DNA of 64,000 nt from Stenopsyche tienmushanensis. Taxonomy: Eukaryota > Arthropoda > Insecta > Trichoptera > Stenopsychidae. Made by a program: the position numbers and the translations under genes. This document shows positions 10,723 through 22,569 of the stretch, piece after piece (within the stretch, counting starts at the first letter, position 1; every line of letters begins with the position of its first letter). The notes beneath the pieces are model-generated. The model searched no databases. It was not told the DNA's origin and worked only from the letters and a program-made list of their open reading frames with translations. The DNA lies in contig WACJ01000048.1 in the NCBI GenBank assembly GCA_008973525.1, positions 186,001 through 250,000 on the forward strand. The letters are read 5' to 3'.

Positions 10723-11859
10723 ATTTGAATCAACATCCGATTATATTCATCTCAAAATCAGGTAAAATTGTATAATTTGCATGCTTAATGCCTTAATACG
10801 TAATGAACCCCTTTTAACACAGACGCTGCTGTACGCCTGTTTTTTAAGTATTATTTTGGCATCGTTTATTAAATGTTGGCAATTTATCTCGAGGACGAAT
10901 TCCCACTGATAAGTTATGGCCGCGGCCACTTATTAACGTGGGCCAAAACGATATTTTCGCCGTATCGTTTTGAATTATTAACGAAATAAAAGCATCCAAC
11001 TCGGAAATGTAAAGTTGCAAACTCGATTAAGGCCGACGTCGCCCCGTCCAAATATTTATTCTGGGTGGATTTAAAACGGGACGATGTTTTGAGTCCTTTT
11101 GAAGGTTTGTCCGTAAATAAATCCGTATTAAGTGACATTTTTCCCCTCGTATATAGGTCTAGGGTCATTTATCCGTCCAGTACAGGGTGGCTAATGTCGA
11201 CCCGTAACGGCACTTAAGCGCCAAACAGACAAACGGCCGTTTCGCTACGAAAATAAGGGAAAGGGTTTCCGTTTGGTATAATTCCTCGAGGAGCAGGGAC
11301 GGTGTCGTCCTTTTTATGTTCGATGAATAATCTTGGAGTGCCTCGACTCATGGGAGGATACAAGTTCAAATTGATTTCTATGAGAGGGCACGCCGATAAA
11401 ATTTCATACCCATGTTGTCTGGGCCTCAGATAATTGAATATATTGAATATTGAGTATTGGTATTGGATTCAGGTTCAAATCCAACATGGGGAAAAATAAA
11501 TGACTGTATTAACGACCATCTTAATGTATCTGATTGTTTGTCACAAACCAAATCGAATTCGATTTTGTATTTCTAAAAGAAATTTTGGGGTAATGCAAAA
11601 GTTTTCATTTTTATTTTTATTTTTAGAACTATATTTCTGTAATATCCTACTTTTTCATTGTTTGGTACAAAACTGGTACTCCGCATTAAACATATTTATC
11701 AATTTTAGATGTTTAAATTCGTATCGAGATAATTTAATGGATCTAAGAAGCTTACAAAAAAAACTTCTTTGGATTGTTTACTGTAATAGATTAATTTTCA
11801 AAGCTTAAAAAATATCTAAATCCTGAAGTGGTAGACCAAAAAGCGATATTGGATGTTAC
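10723..11859. other. Unique sequence with GC-richer patch
   Basis: No gene can be supported. About 10910-11420 is distinctly richer in G+C and CpG than the flanks and has stops in all frames, a candidate conserved non-coding block. The plus frame at 11500-11808 is 102 codons but has no recognisable motif and the composition of a chance ORF. Confidence 0.35.
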
Positions 11860-12133
11860 TTAGCCCTTAAAGGAGTACTGTGCCAGGGCCTGGCGTCCCC
11901 CCTCCACTTTTCAGAAAGAGCACTCTTGTACATTGAGCTCGGAGATAGACAGAGACATAGCGCGGTTCAGGAGACAGAGACGGAGAGCTTCCCCGCATAC
12001 ATCGCATGATTGTATAGAATGAATTGAAGATTGTCTTACGCTGATAGGAGCTGACAGAAAGTAATCGGTGAAAAGCGATTATGGCATCAACGACTTTATA
12101 AATTTTAAATTTGCTCACTCCTCAAAATGCTAA
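11860..12133 (-). mobile_element. piggyBac-type non-autonomous element (diverged copy)
   Basis: This is a 274-bp inverted copy of the TTAA-flanked element at 46533-46870. The strongest shared block is AAGTCGTTGATGCCATAATC through GCGTAAGACAATCTTCAATT (12020-12110 reversed), and the other end shares AAAAGTGGAGGGGGG. Reading inward, the ends are TTAGCCCTTAAAGGAGTACT and, from the other side, TTAGCATTTTGAGGAGTGAG, short imperfect terminal repeats. The TTAA expected of piggyBac-like insertion reads TTAG and CTAA here, consistent with decay. The middle differs between the copies. Confidence 0.6.
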
Positions 12134-14502
12134 TCGATAATACCAAGAACATAATACTTAAAGGTTAATCATTGAGTTTCATATAAGTTTACAAGTCATT
12201 TTTGTACGGACTACGGACTGCTATAAGCAAGTGATCAGTTAAATTAAATGAAGAACTTAAAGAAACTAGTTTATATTTTGGAGCACAGTGGATAAAAGAT
12301 CATACTACTGAAAATAGGATTGGAATTTTATTATTGCTTGTTGTTAGTACAAAGATTTAAGTAGTTATTCATGTGAAGATTGAATTTTTTACATTTTTTA
12401 AAAGTATCAATCAATTAGGATTTTAAGAAGAATCAAGAATTTATGCACCACCCTAATAAATGTTGAAATAATCAGGCATTTCTACATGTCATATGATATA
12501 GGAAAATAGTTAACAGTTCTATAGTCTGATTGAAGTTTTCAAATTCAAGTTAAACACCCATTTAATAATAGATTTTGCTTGAATATGATGTAAATGAATT
12601 TAAATATTTACTTGGAATTCAATCAATTTTATAAAGAAAATTAGCACAGAATGTCAATTTTGACCTAGATTATTCTATCTTAAATAAAATACTATGATAG
12701 TACAAAAAATGAATAATATGAATATGTTTATGTTAAGCAGCAAAATTATGAGAAATAATGCTTATGGCTGAAATTTGCTTTTCATGGAGATAACGATCGT
12801 CAGAAATTGTGGAAGATTACAAATAATGTGTGTTATTCAATCTAATTTATGAGTTATAATGATTCCCCATGTATAACTAATACACAACGATGCCCTAGTG
12901 TATGATAATAAAACATATTGCTAACTAGAAAATACATTCAAGATAATTGTTACAGGAGCAGATGATGTTTTCTAAGTTGAACATTTGAAAACCCAATTTT
13001 TAATATCGTTGCGTTTTAACTAAATTTATTAATGAGTTTTTTTTTATCAAATCTGACCTACAAATGCCCAATTTAATTAATCGTCTCAGTGTTTACTTTT
13101 TCAGAACCAGGAAATTGGGATAAAGTTTGTACGAGACGATCGATTGGAAAGACTTCCGATTTCCTAAATTTATTGACACAAATAGATTAGAACCCGAATT
13201 TATACAATCAGAATCCGAGAACCGACCCACTGTGTCAATACTTGGTGTTTTGTACATTTGCTGCTCCCAATGGGAAAAGCATTTTTATTGCCTAGGGATT
13301 ATGGTGTTTTTAGAACATAGTAGCTAAGTTTTCACATAATTGGAATCGATCAAAGACGATTATTCAAAATCAATAGCTTGATTTCGCTTAAAATCGAATA
13401 TTTGAAAATTACATTTGAATTGTGTTTCAATTGCTTTTGATCGATTTTAAACGCCATTGCTATGTAAATTGTAGGATTTCCATTAAAAATAGCACCGCTG
13501 TTAAGACGAAGCCCTAGTTATATTCTTCGACGATGGAACAAGTCAGTCATTACAAATAGGTCCGGAAGCTCGAAGACGTCGCCGAAGCATCGAGCAAGAT
13601 GGAAATCTCCATCGGGTTGTATTGTTCTTCGCAATCGAATTTACTCTGATGAAAAGTTAACGAAGTTAATGTACACTAACAAAGCCTTAACGCGATGAAA
13701 ATTCCACCTCGTGCCCGATTTCCTAGGAACAATTTTCGTCTTTTATCGATACGGAAACCGTTTTCATTTCCTCTTTAGCACGCCACCATGGAGCCTAGGA
13801 CGTGCCGGTGCCGTGGAAGAACTTGTTTCATGTTTGCGAAGTTAAACTATCGCCCGAAAATAGAATTTTTATCGTAAATCTCGCAGACAGATTGAAAATC
13901 GTTTGAAGGTCGGGTAATTTTCTTTGTCGCGAAATTGCCTAGGAACTTTTTCGCGCTAAAAAATGTTTTATTGCTTTTTATCTTGATTTTATGTCTTTGT
14001 ATGCGAGCTCAATGTCGTGAAGAAAGGCACTATCTTTCATTCGAGCATTTGGATGCGTCTAAATTTTACAATTCCAGTCCAGCTATTATAGATCATTGAT
14101 AATTTAGATTGCTTAAGCTTTATCATCATAGTAATTTTGATGATATTTGTACAACCCATTCCATCGCTATTTTTGTATCATATTGCTTTCCATAATTCGT
14201 TGACTGTTGTGGCTTTGTGGCTGTCTTATACATCAACCTATATTTCATCTCCAGATGGAGGTAATAGGCATATAATGGCGAGATGATACCTTGGTATATT
14301 GCCTGATATATAACGGTTGTTTTCGGCGAGTACAAAAACAAATTGGAATTATTTTGCACGATCCATAGCGCTTATGCTTAAAAATATCAATGATCAGCAC
14401 ATTAGTAAAATCGAACATATACTGGTCAACATATCCAATGTATATTTAATATATGAGGACCTTTCATCTGTTCGATTTGCCATGTGTCGCTTGTTTTGAC
14501 AG
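12134..14502. other. Unique sequence
   Basis: The block is very AT-rich to about 13490, then a GC-richer patch runs to about 13960. A Kozak-like GCCACCATGG at 13783 opens only a 29-codon frame (MEPRTCRCRG...), which I do not consider a gene. An imperfect inverted repeat lies at about 13344-13448. The region next to the candidate exon at 14503 may be intron. Confidence 0.35.
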
Positions 14503-14616
14503 GCTGTCGCAGTTATTTGCTGGCATATCTTATCGCAAAAGCTAAATTGGCAGCCAAGGACATACCAAAAACCCCGCGAGGATCGCATTTCGTTTACTTC
14601 TGTATTTGAGAAACAG
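14503..14616 (+). CDS. Candidate internal coding exon, 38 codons, phase 0/0
   Basis: An open 114-bp segment lies between a good acceptor (TTGTTTTGACAG just upstream) and a donor CAG|GTAATT. In the frame set by the splice sites it reads AVAVICWHILSQKLNWQPRT and then YQKPREDRISFTSVFEKQ with no stop. Because the length is a multiple of three, the exon would be phase-0 at both sides. The start of the peptide is hydrophobic and the rest polar and basic, as at the inner edge of a membrane segment. I do not recognise the family. Nothing nearby can be joined to it with confidence, so flanking exons would lie beyond long introns. It could also be a chance ORF. Confidence 0.4.
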
Positions 14617-17115
14617 GTAATTGCCTCTCGGAGGACCTCCCCGAAATGCAATGATCCTTAATTAAATTTCTTCCGACGATATTTAATGACAAAGAGGCTC
14701 ACCTTACTCAGACAGATCGCGCGTCAAATTAAAACCCACCCCTCGAGCGGTCCCGTTTTAGAATGCCGAATATTCGATCCTGTTATATACACATAAACGT
14801 CCGGCAATGCCTGGAAAATTTAACGGCCCTCCAATTCAATAAAAATCATGAAATTTTAGTAGGGTCCCCTACCTAATGCTGCTTTATGTGTGTGATATTG
14901 TTACTTTTAGCGACCATTTCGATCAAATATGCTTTCATAATCGCTTCCGACGTCGAAATAGCTCTTGATTCAACACATAATTTCATATGAATGCCATCAA
15001 TTTTACGTTGGAAATATTAGTTGGCAAAGTATGAAATATTGCTTTGGAGGCTGAGATTGCAGAATAATCTTTTCAAATGTCATCTAAAAAATGTCGAGTG
15101 ACAATAATTCAGCATTTTGAAAATATTTTAATATGGGATTTGGCGTAAATATTGCACGAATGCGGCTTTTATGTGCATTGCGAGATGAAACTTATTCATA
15201 ACACAGCAGCAAATGTTTGCAGATGCACTTCGCAAGAAATGCTCTTATATGCAGCCTTTGTTGTAGACCATCTTTATTTCATGAGCTTAAAAACTATTCT
15301 ACTTTTATATCGTTTTGCATAAGGGATACATTCATAAAAAAATGGATTTGAAACAAATCAATGTCGTTTGAGTTTATACGGATTTTATGGACAGATTAAG
15401 GGATTATATTGGTTTTAAATGGCAAAAAAGCATATTATCCCTGTTTTTTTTATATAATAAAATAATAGTATAGTATATGGAAACTTTGAAGCATATAAAA
15501 GAGCAATATTTAGATAGTATTTTATAATAATTTCATTTACAATTTTTGAATATCCCACCATTGAGATTGTATTTGTGTAGTGATTGAATGAATTTCTCAG
15601 AAATAATATTTTCTTCTAAAGAATATTTCTTAAAGTTTCAAGGCAATCGAAATAAAACTCTAAGAGGGAAATTTTGGTCATTAGGTCATTTTATCCCTAT
15701 TTAAAACACTATTAAAAATCAACAATTAATTACATAAAGGAGGCTATTTGAATACTTCAAGAAAATGCAATAAACTTTCTTTGAATATTAGTGCAACATT
15801 TCAAGATAATCAACCCAAATACGCTTCAAAATTTCATTTTTTTAATATAGTCTGGTTTTAAAAAAAATGAATCAACCAATCGAAGTCCTCAGACTACTAC
15901 TTAAAGTCTCCAATTGATCTATTGTGGTATGAAATTGACCGAAAAGCGAAAAATCGTGTACTTAACATGTGCTTAAGATGAGTGATTGAAGATGTATTAT
16001 GCAGTTCTGTTTAATTTTATCACAAATTCAGAAAATCAGGCTAAATTTAATATTAATATAGGGTGCGGCAGGGAAACTACCTTATTTGAAACGCGCCCCC
16101 TGAAGCGACTTAATCAGGAATTAGTTTAAAAAATAAGTAAATATGATTACGGTATTTCTCGATTTCAATCAGATTTAATTATTAATGCTATTCAACAACA
16201 GCTGAGTATGTATTGAACGTTCTGATGGATACACGAACGACAGCAGACTAAGGACAGACTGTTAGGTATTATATTGATATAATTTGAATACACGTTAAAA
16301 TAAGTATTAAACATGTTATCGATGTGCATAGATACATTGGTTTTTATAGCCACTAGAACCAAGTTCCCCTCAAATATTAATATAGGATCCCTTCGAAATG
16401 GGGCAATGTCAATTTTGAGAGTCAGCCCTTATGGCCCCCCTCCAAACGGCGACCCTCGAATCCAATACTTTCAATTACATATTCAAAAAAATTCATTTCG
16501 AGCGACAAATGTAATGGGCCACCACCATGAATAATGCAAGCAGCAAAATGAAAGTTGGACGCAAAACCTCGGTGACACGTCAAGGATATCCAGGGCCGGC
16601 AGCCGCTGACGTCGGACCTAATATCGGACCCCCGCCGAGGACGATACATATTCGATGGCGACAGCTCCTCCTATATTATCCTGCGACGGGACTTTGATTA
16701 ACTTCTGGGGACGGAAGTCGAGACCGCAAAGGTCGGCGTACCCTCATCGATATCCGTCACCCACCTGATGGACGTCTCTATGTCAACATTTGCTGTAGGC
16801 CTTCCGGGTAGACCTTCATCATTTGCGCGTTATCGCCTCCTTTAATATTGACCACATATCCGTACTCGGTAATCCTGATAAAGGACGAGCCAAATACTCT
16901 TGTTAAAAGGAATTACTGATCACAAACAAAAACATTCACAATATTAATACGTATGAATTCGGCAAAGCCATGATTGAAAGCCGAAACCGTCCGCAAACCA
17001 CTGATTTTGTAATAATTTTGTAATAATTCACATATACATGATAACAGAAGATCATCAATGTAATCATTTTGTATTGAATTTAATGTATAATATTCTTATA
17101 ATGTACATATTGTAT
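14617..17115. other. Unique sequence with GC-richer patch
   Basis: If the exon at 14503 is real this would be its downstream intron. About 16410-16880 is GC- and CpG-rich without a supported ORF. The 73-codon plus frame at 16313-16534 and the 75-codon minus frame over it have no recognisable motif. Confidence 0.35.
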
Positions 17116-17235
17116 TAATAAGGGCTTCGAACCGGAATTGAATCGAAGATTTTGATTGATTTTTGTGTTGATTTAATTTGTGATCTTCGCCATTCTTATG
17201 CAGATTTTTTTTGGTTATATTCATCTGATAATACT
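17116..17235 (+). mobile_element. ACCGG-type repeat end (possibly hAT-like), partial
   Basis: The sequence AGGGCTTCGAACCGGAATTG and a following block match 61815-61988, with shared ends such as GGATTGAT/TTGATTTTTGTGTTGA and ATGCAGATTTTTTTTGGTT. The CAGGGCTTCGAACCGG-like start resembles hAT-family termini, but no transposase or 8-bp target duplication is visible, so the family is a guess. Confidence 0.4.
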
Positions 17236-17462
17236 ATAATATTTATTTTGTTCTATTCTATTCAAGTCTACAGGCACAAATATTGGGTGTTTTTTCAAGG
17301 CCATCAGAATATGCAAAAAATATAAAAAAAAAGTAGGGGTTAAACAAAAGGGTGTATTCTGGTTGACAAGATTTTAAACTTTTTAATAATTTAAAATAAA
17401 AAATAAAAAAATGATTCTTAATAAATAAAGATATTCCTATAGTCCCTACCTCAAACAAAAAA

Positions 17463-17870
17463 CATAAAAATATTTTCACAAAATGGTGACTTTCTAAAAA
17501 AAAAGTCATTTTTGTGCCTTATTTTTTCATAACATTAATTTTTTTTAAATAGTTAGAAATAAAATTTTGATACTTATCTGGTAGGAACTATATTAAATTA
17601 TATAATAAAGGTTTGCATTAAATTTAAAGTAAATCAAACAATAAAATCTGGGACATATTATGTCAACCGTGTTGAAAAAAGTAGTTTCGAGATTAACGCG
17701 TTTAAAGATTTCATTCTGGTAGGAACGACTTAGTTGCCACACGCACTAAAATAGCTATAACTCCGTAAATAATTAAAATTTTCTTTGGAAAATATATTCT
17801 TAAACGTCTAATATTTGGAAATATGTGAAAAAAATATTTTTTATATTTTGATATTTTTTAAATTCAAAAA
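17463..17870 (-). mobile_element. Internal fragment of TA-flanked repeat family
   Basis: Reversed relative to the full copies at 56330-57189 and 61990-62864, this holds only their middle. It has the blocks TTCACAAAATGGTGACTTTC, GTTGAAAAAAGTAGTTTCGA, AACGCGTTTAAAG, GGTAGGAACGAC and CACTAAAATAGCTATAACTC. Neither terminal repeat is present. The same blocks are detectable beside the Mutator-like relic near 24500-24640. Confidence 0.6.
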
Positions 17871-18376
17871 GTCATTATTGTGTATTTTTTTAGCATACCC
17901 TTGTTTAACCGTTATAGTGCCAATCGTCTATTTCCGTCGACTCGTCTTCAACATTCCTTTATAAAATAGCGAAAAAATGAACAAAATCCATGGAATAATT
18001 ATGATGTTGCATAATTTTGAAAAAAAGCATTTTTTTTGGCATTTTTAAGCAAACAATATTAATTTTTTTGGCACTAAAACGGTTAAGAACCGCTTATATA
18101 TAATTTTTATTGTATAAATTATGCTTGAAAATAAGTTTTTAATAAAAAAATAAAAAAAATAATCATTCGCAGCTGAACCGAAAATACCGTTATTTTACTT
18201 GGAACGAAAACCGAAATTAAAAATGATAAAATGATAATTTAAAGATATATTTGCTTACATTGTTTCAATTTAATTGCATAATATTTTTAAAAAAGCATGA
18301 ATCTGGACATTTCTACAAAAAAATTCATATTAATATAATTTGTATGTGTGGATAACGAACTATTTATGTAAATAAT
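17871..18376. other. AT-rich sequence with repeat traces
   Basis: No gene was found. A short GGTT-CGGTT / AACCG-rich tract at 18165-18225 resembles the ACCGG-type repeat at 61815 and 52815 but cannot be bounded. The rest is poly-A/T-rich. Confidence 0.3.
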
Positions 18377-18571
18377 TTACATTGCGTCACTGCCTCTTCC
18401 TTTTACGTAAATCTTAATGATGGTATCATTTTCAAATTGGTACACAAAACCATTTCCAAGCTCCCCCGTGGCATTAAATGGCACTGGTTTAGATGTATTT
18501 AATCCACATGTGGTACAAATCACAGCCACAAACAGCAATATCAAAACTGATGCCATCCGGCGAACATCCAT
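18377..18571 (-). CDS. Possible small secreted peptide or first exon
   Basis: A 64-codon minus-strand ORF starts MDVRRMASVLILLFVAVIC, which has the form of a signal peptide: a short basic start, then about 12 hydrophobic residues, then CTTCG near a likely cleavage site. The rest reads LNTSKPVPFNATGELGNGFV and on to a stop after GRGSDAM. The presumed mature part lacks cysteine and has three N-glycosylation sequons (NTS, NAT, NDT). The second Met (codon 6, at 18556) is an equally good start. A TATATAAT lies at 18578-18585, too close to the first ATG for a standard leader. An alternative is that the frame continues by splicing, since a weak GTAAAT donor overlaps the stop. I do not recognise the family. 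Confidence 0.4.
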   Translation of the reverse strand: MDVRRMASVLILLFVAVICTTCGLNTSKPVPFNATGELGNGFVYQFENDTIIKIYVKGRGSDAM

Positions 18572-19355
18572 CGTCGTATTATATAGAGTAGCACGCAAAT
18601 AAATTAATTTCGAATCACCAAATGCATTGTTACACATCAAAATGCGTATCTGAGATTGGGGCTAATTTGGTTTATTGCGGACTTATCTGCGGCAGTATAA
18701 ACGTCCGAGCCGTGATTATTCTCTAGTAAAATAAATTTCTGAACTGTTTTCTAATAAAAGCGTAACACGAAAATCGTTTTTATGGGTTTTCCGATTTTTC
18801 TCGCCATTTAACCACGCCGATAAGGTTTTTATGGGCGAAGCATTCGACTTTGATTGAAATAATTTCGCGGCTGATGCCGCAGTCCATGCTCGCTTTTTAA
18901 TCACTTCCAAATCCCATATTTTATCGCGGATGTTCGTTTATTATATCTAAAATATATATTTGCTAATTGACCGGTTTGTGTGGTCAGATCAGGTGGTTTT
19001 AATTCAATGGGTTGGATGAAAATACTTTGGAATATCATTTAAAAATATCAAATTTACGGCCGTTTTTAACCGAAAAATGATCGAGTCTCGAAAGTGACTT
19101 TTGAATATTCAGACGACTTATGAAAGACAATTTTGAATATTCAATGGTCTATTGTAATTTAGTTCATATCTCTTAATGTATCATTGACGCCATTGAAATT
19201 GTTTATTGTTGCGTATTACTAACTTTAATTTCAGTCCATCATAACTAGCTATTTTATTCACAAAAACAATATATAACACAATAACGATATCAACAATAAA
19301 ATGGCCATAAATCAGCCAATTGATTTCAATCCTAAATACAAGAGTTATAGCGGTG
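18572..19355. other. Unique sequence
   Basis: A moderately GC-richer patch covers about 18640-18930, just upstream (minus strand) of the candidate peptide ORF, and could hold regulatory DNA for it. Nothing else can be supported. Confidence 0.3.
18578..18585 (-). promoter_or_regulatory. TATA-like box upstream of candidate peptide ORF
   Basis: TATATAAT on the minus strand ends seven bases before the first ATG of the 18377-18571 ORF. With initiation at the usual 25-30 bases downstream, the transcript would begin near the second ATG, giving an almost leaderless mRNA. In AT-rich DNA the match may be chance. Confidence 0.25.
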
Positions 19356-19803
19356 ATTTTGACGGTATGAATATTCTGGGTATCTATCTCGCATACAACT
19401 TCTTACAACCAAGTTTTTTCGATAGAATATCAACAAGAAGATGTCAAAAAATGTCAGGAAATTCTTCATGAAGATCATCAAGGGTCACAAGGCAGTCATT
19501 TCGCATATGTTCATCAATTTTTTGCACAGGTCCGTCAGAAATCACTTATGGTCTCCCACTTTTTGCCTCGTCCTGAAATGTTGTCGACTCATCACATCAC
19601 TACCATAAACTTCTATGAGCTTCCGATGGATATTTATGGCGGTATTGTTATGTAAATGCAAAAAACTAAATAAAATGGCCGACAAACACGTGAGACCAAA
19701 ATCATTGATTGATCCCTCCTACATGATAGGTGTGTCAATTACGAAAAAAATATCCCCCGACCTCAGAAGCCTTTGTACCCTTACTTTCTAGATAACATTC
19801 GTA
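19356..19803 (-). mobile_element. Mariner copy, 5' end only
   Basis: This is the same family as 1921-3019, reversed. It runs from the terminal repeat near 19803 (TTACTTTCTAGATAACATTC on the plus strand) through the 5' UTR. It then covers the first third of the transposase, ending near the linker before the first catalytic Asp (plus-strand block GTGATTTTGACGGT at 19356). Frameshifts and stops break the reading frame. The catalytic part and the other terminal repeat are absent. Confidence 0.7.
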
Positions 19804-19869
19804 TATTCTCAATGGATAAAATACAATCGATGTATTTTTATTGTTTCACACTTTTTGCTTAACGTAAAA

Positions 19870-20149
19870 TAAGTATGAGTACGGCCTTCTTTAAGCATCT
19901 TAACCACTTTGTAACACGTTGTAGACTCATCACATCACTACCATAAGCTTCCACGAGCTTCCGGTGAATATCCGCGGCGGTTTTGCAAAGTCAAAGAACG
20001 GATGACCGCGCGACGACCTCTCCATCGGAAGAATTTACTGTGACTGAAAAAAATGGCCGACAAACACGCGGGACTAAACGAATTAATCGTTATGATCCCT
20101 CTACACATTAGGAGTTCTTTGTAATCTTACTTTATGGATGACCCTCGTA
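19870..20149 (-). mobile_element. Mariner copy, terminal repeat and 5' UTR only
   Basis: The copy lies about 65 bases from the previous mariner piece and in the same orientation. It contains the block GTAGACTCATCACATCACTA and CATAAGCTTCCACGAGCTTC shared by all four family members, and a well-preserved terminal repeat ending ATGGATGACCCTCGTA at 20149. It breaks off about where translation would start. Two adjacent same-strand 5' fragments suggest a rearranged tandem insertion rather than two simple insertions. Confidence 0.7.
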
Positions 20150-20344
20150 AAAGAATGTCAAATTATTTTTAAAGTTCAATATCAATAAAATGGGGACAAG
20201 GTACAAAACGACATGTTTTTAAATTGTATTTTATTTCATTTGGAACCCCGAAAGTATTCGTTTATTTAAAACGCGCATTGATCTAATTCGCACGCTATTT
20301 AGCTATGGCTTTGAAGAATAATATGCGTGTATAACTATAACATC

Positions 20345-20512
20345 AAGCAACCGTGAAACATCTCACAAAACGAATTGCCTTTATAAACAATGATTATACT
20401 TACTCAAAAACCTTCATAAGTGTATGTAAAACAATTTACCAAAGTTTTATAGCAAATAGATGAATGGTATAGGAACGTATACGAGATAAACAAACATACA
20501 TTTAATTTTATA
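20345..20512 (+). mobile_element. SINE/RTE-type 3' tail copy
   Basis: This is homologous to 6563-6724 and to the units at 59250-59810. It has CAAAGTTTTATAGCAAATAG, ATGAATGGTATAGGAACGTA and GATAAACAAACATAC followed by TTTATATATA. The tail ends exactly where the next repeat (20513) begins. Confidence 0.65.
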
Positions 20513-20637
20513 TATACACTCAAACCTTTTTTTGTGCGATTTCGAAGTTATGCGGTTTTTATAATCCATGGAACGCATCTTCACTTTTTTCAAGTCATGG
20601 CTTTTTTTTGTGCGATTTCTTTTTATGCGGTTTTTTT
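20513..20637 (+). mobile_element. TA-flanked repeat family, short deleted copy
   Basis: The start ACACTCAAACCTTTTTTTGTG is the family's left terminal repeat. After the GAAGTTATGCGG block it jumps directly to the family's right-hand part (ATCCATGGAACGCATCTTCA, AAGTCATGGC) and lacks the final terminal repeat. It is joined to a different transposon at about 20636, so the copy was cut by a later rearrangement or insertion. Confidence 0.65.
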
Positions 20638-20951
20638 CAACATTTTGAAAAAATACCCAAAATTTCACCTCCAAATCATCATAACATTTTAATCTGTAGC
20701 CATAATAGCACAAAATAACTGATCTTTTTTGTATTTTGCAATGTATTTTTGATCTAAATAAATCATTATATTATGCAATTGATTTAAAGAAAATAATTTC
20801 TCAGCTTCCAAAATCACATAAAATGTGCGAACAAATAAAGAATATCAAATTCTAAGTTCGTCGTATTTCGTGGCTCGAACGGTCTCCAGATCTGACACCA
20901 CTGGATTTCTTGGCTTGGAAACATATTCCGTGGGTCTATTCCTGCATATAA
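20636..20951 (+). mobile_element. One-armed copy of the long-inverted-repeat transposon
   Basis: The block 20640-20835 matches the left arm of the element at 3152-4141 (CCAAAATTTCACCTCCAAAT, TTTTTGATCTAAATAAAT). It is followed by a transposase scrap at 20862-20951 reading WLERSPDLTPLDFLAWKHI and a stop. That scrap has the same DLTPLD signature, better preserved than in the copy at 3.8 kb. No right arm follows. Confidence 0.7.
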
Positions 20952-22569
20952 GATATGTGCCGAAAAAATACTATTTAATGTGTTTAGAATGAATGTAGTT
21001 TTAGTGTGTTTTTGTACGCGTACCGATCCTATTCAATATTATTCGAGGTATTTCAATATTAAATTTTGCTGCTAATACCAATTTATCGAGCAGGGTGATA
21101 TCATAACTTCTCAATATAAAATAGTATATACCGCTCGCTTGAATGTCGTATCTAATTTTGAGGCACGAATTATTGTAATTGTTTAATAGTCAATATGGTG
21201 ATAAATAATTATATTGAGTGTCCTTGCGAAAGCCACAAATTTAATTACAATATTTCGTCACTCGGTTGATGGATGTGGGTGTAATATCTTACAATTTGGC
21301 GATAGGAACAGCGTGTTTCCACCCCATCATGGGAGACATTAAGATCTGTCATACATCACTGTCGCATAGGCAGACTGACAAGGGTAGGTTTACCTTCACT
21401 TTCGACATTCAAAATTTTGTATTTGTTGTTTAAAACTCGCAGCACTCCCAAAAACATTTTGCATGTGTTGAAATCTGCGAACGGAATTAATTCGATTAGC
21501 AACAAGTCAATCCGCTGTAATCGTCAGGTAAATTGTGTTCTATGGCGGAAAAACATGTATTTTTTCTCCAGCCATTACAATCGAATCGGTCAATTAGTTT
21601 ATAAATAGAAGACGAAAAGAGTCTACGAGTCGAAAACCTCTATCTGATTCAGCCAATTGATTTACCCTTCATGTTGAGATGGGATCCCCTTGGGTATTTT
21701 AGACCATCCTTGAAATATCTTCGGGATCTTGCAGATGTGCCACTGCCAAATTTATACGTCCAAGTAGGCAATGTCAGCATTTTTTTTTTTTAGTTAAAAA
21801 TACAATTCTGTAACGTCATGTAAGCGACAATGACCCAAATTGCGGTTTCAAACGCCACTCACGTTATATCATGTACTATGTATGTTCTGCTCGGCTTCAG
21901 AACATTTTTTCACCTGGTAATAATTCCTGTTATTGACCACGTAAAAGAACGAAAGCCTCTAAGTGCATTCATAAAGCCTTAGTGTGTTACGAGTAACGAT
22001 ACGACCGCACCAGTTATGAAACATTGTGTTTTATATTCGGCCAACATAGTATAATAATATTCCGCATATGGGGGATTTAATAAGCTCCGGAGCACTTATT
22101 TTATTTCAAAATATTAATATGTGGAGAAAATGCCTTCATGTATGTCGTTTATTGAAAATTTTCAGCCTCGAACAATAAGCTGCAACGTGCAATAAATATC
22201 ATATAGAGCGTAAAGCATTTTCGCACAAAGCAGGATATATTATATTTAAAATCTGTATGAATGATTGGATGTTTCTAGATATATTATATATAAATTGGAT
22301 ACATGATCAAGTATTGATATACTGGACAATTTTCTGAACCTTTAATATAAAAGTTTGTGATCAAATATAGACATATGGAAACAAATATTACAAAATACAT
22401 TATTTCAATAAGAACGCTAAATTTTTAAATATCAATAAAACAAGTTTTAAGTAAGATATTTACATAATTTTTATTTTATTTAGAAGAACATATTATGGCA
22501 ATAATTATAAAATATAAAATTGTTTAATTTTTTACCGCATCTTTGCTTGGTGGTATGTATTCAAGAGCT
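20952..22569. other. AT-rich unique sequence
   Basis: No gene or repeat can be supported. Short frames here, such as plus 21417-21608, have no recognisable motif. Confidence 0.35.

Noticed and set aside
11500..11808. 102-codon plus-strand ORF
   Set aside because: It is rich in Phe, Leu, Ile and Asn as expected from AT-rich noise and has no motif or repeat match.
13783..13881. Kozak-context ATG (GCCACCATGG)
   Set aside because: The frame is only 29 codons and ends without a splice donor; the match is likely chance.
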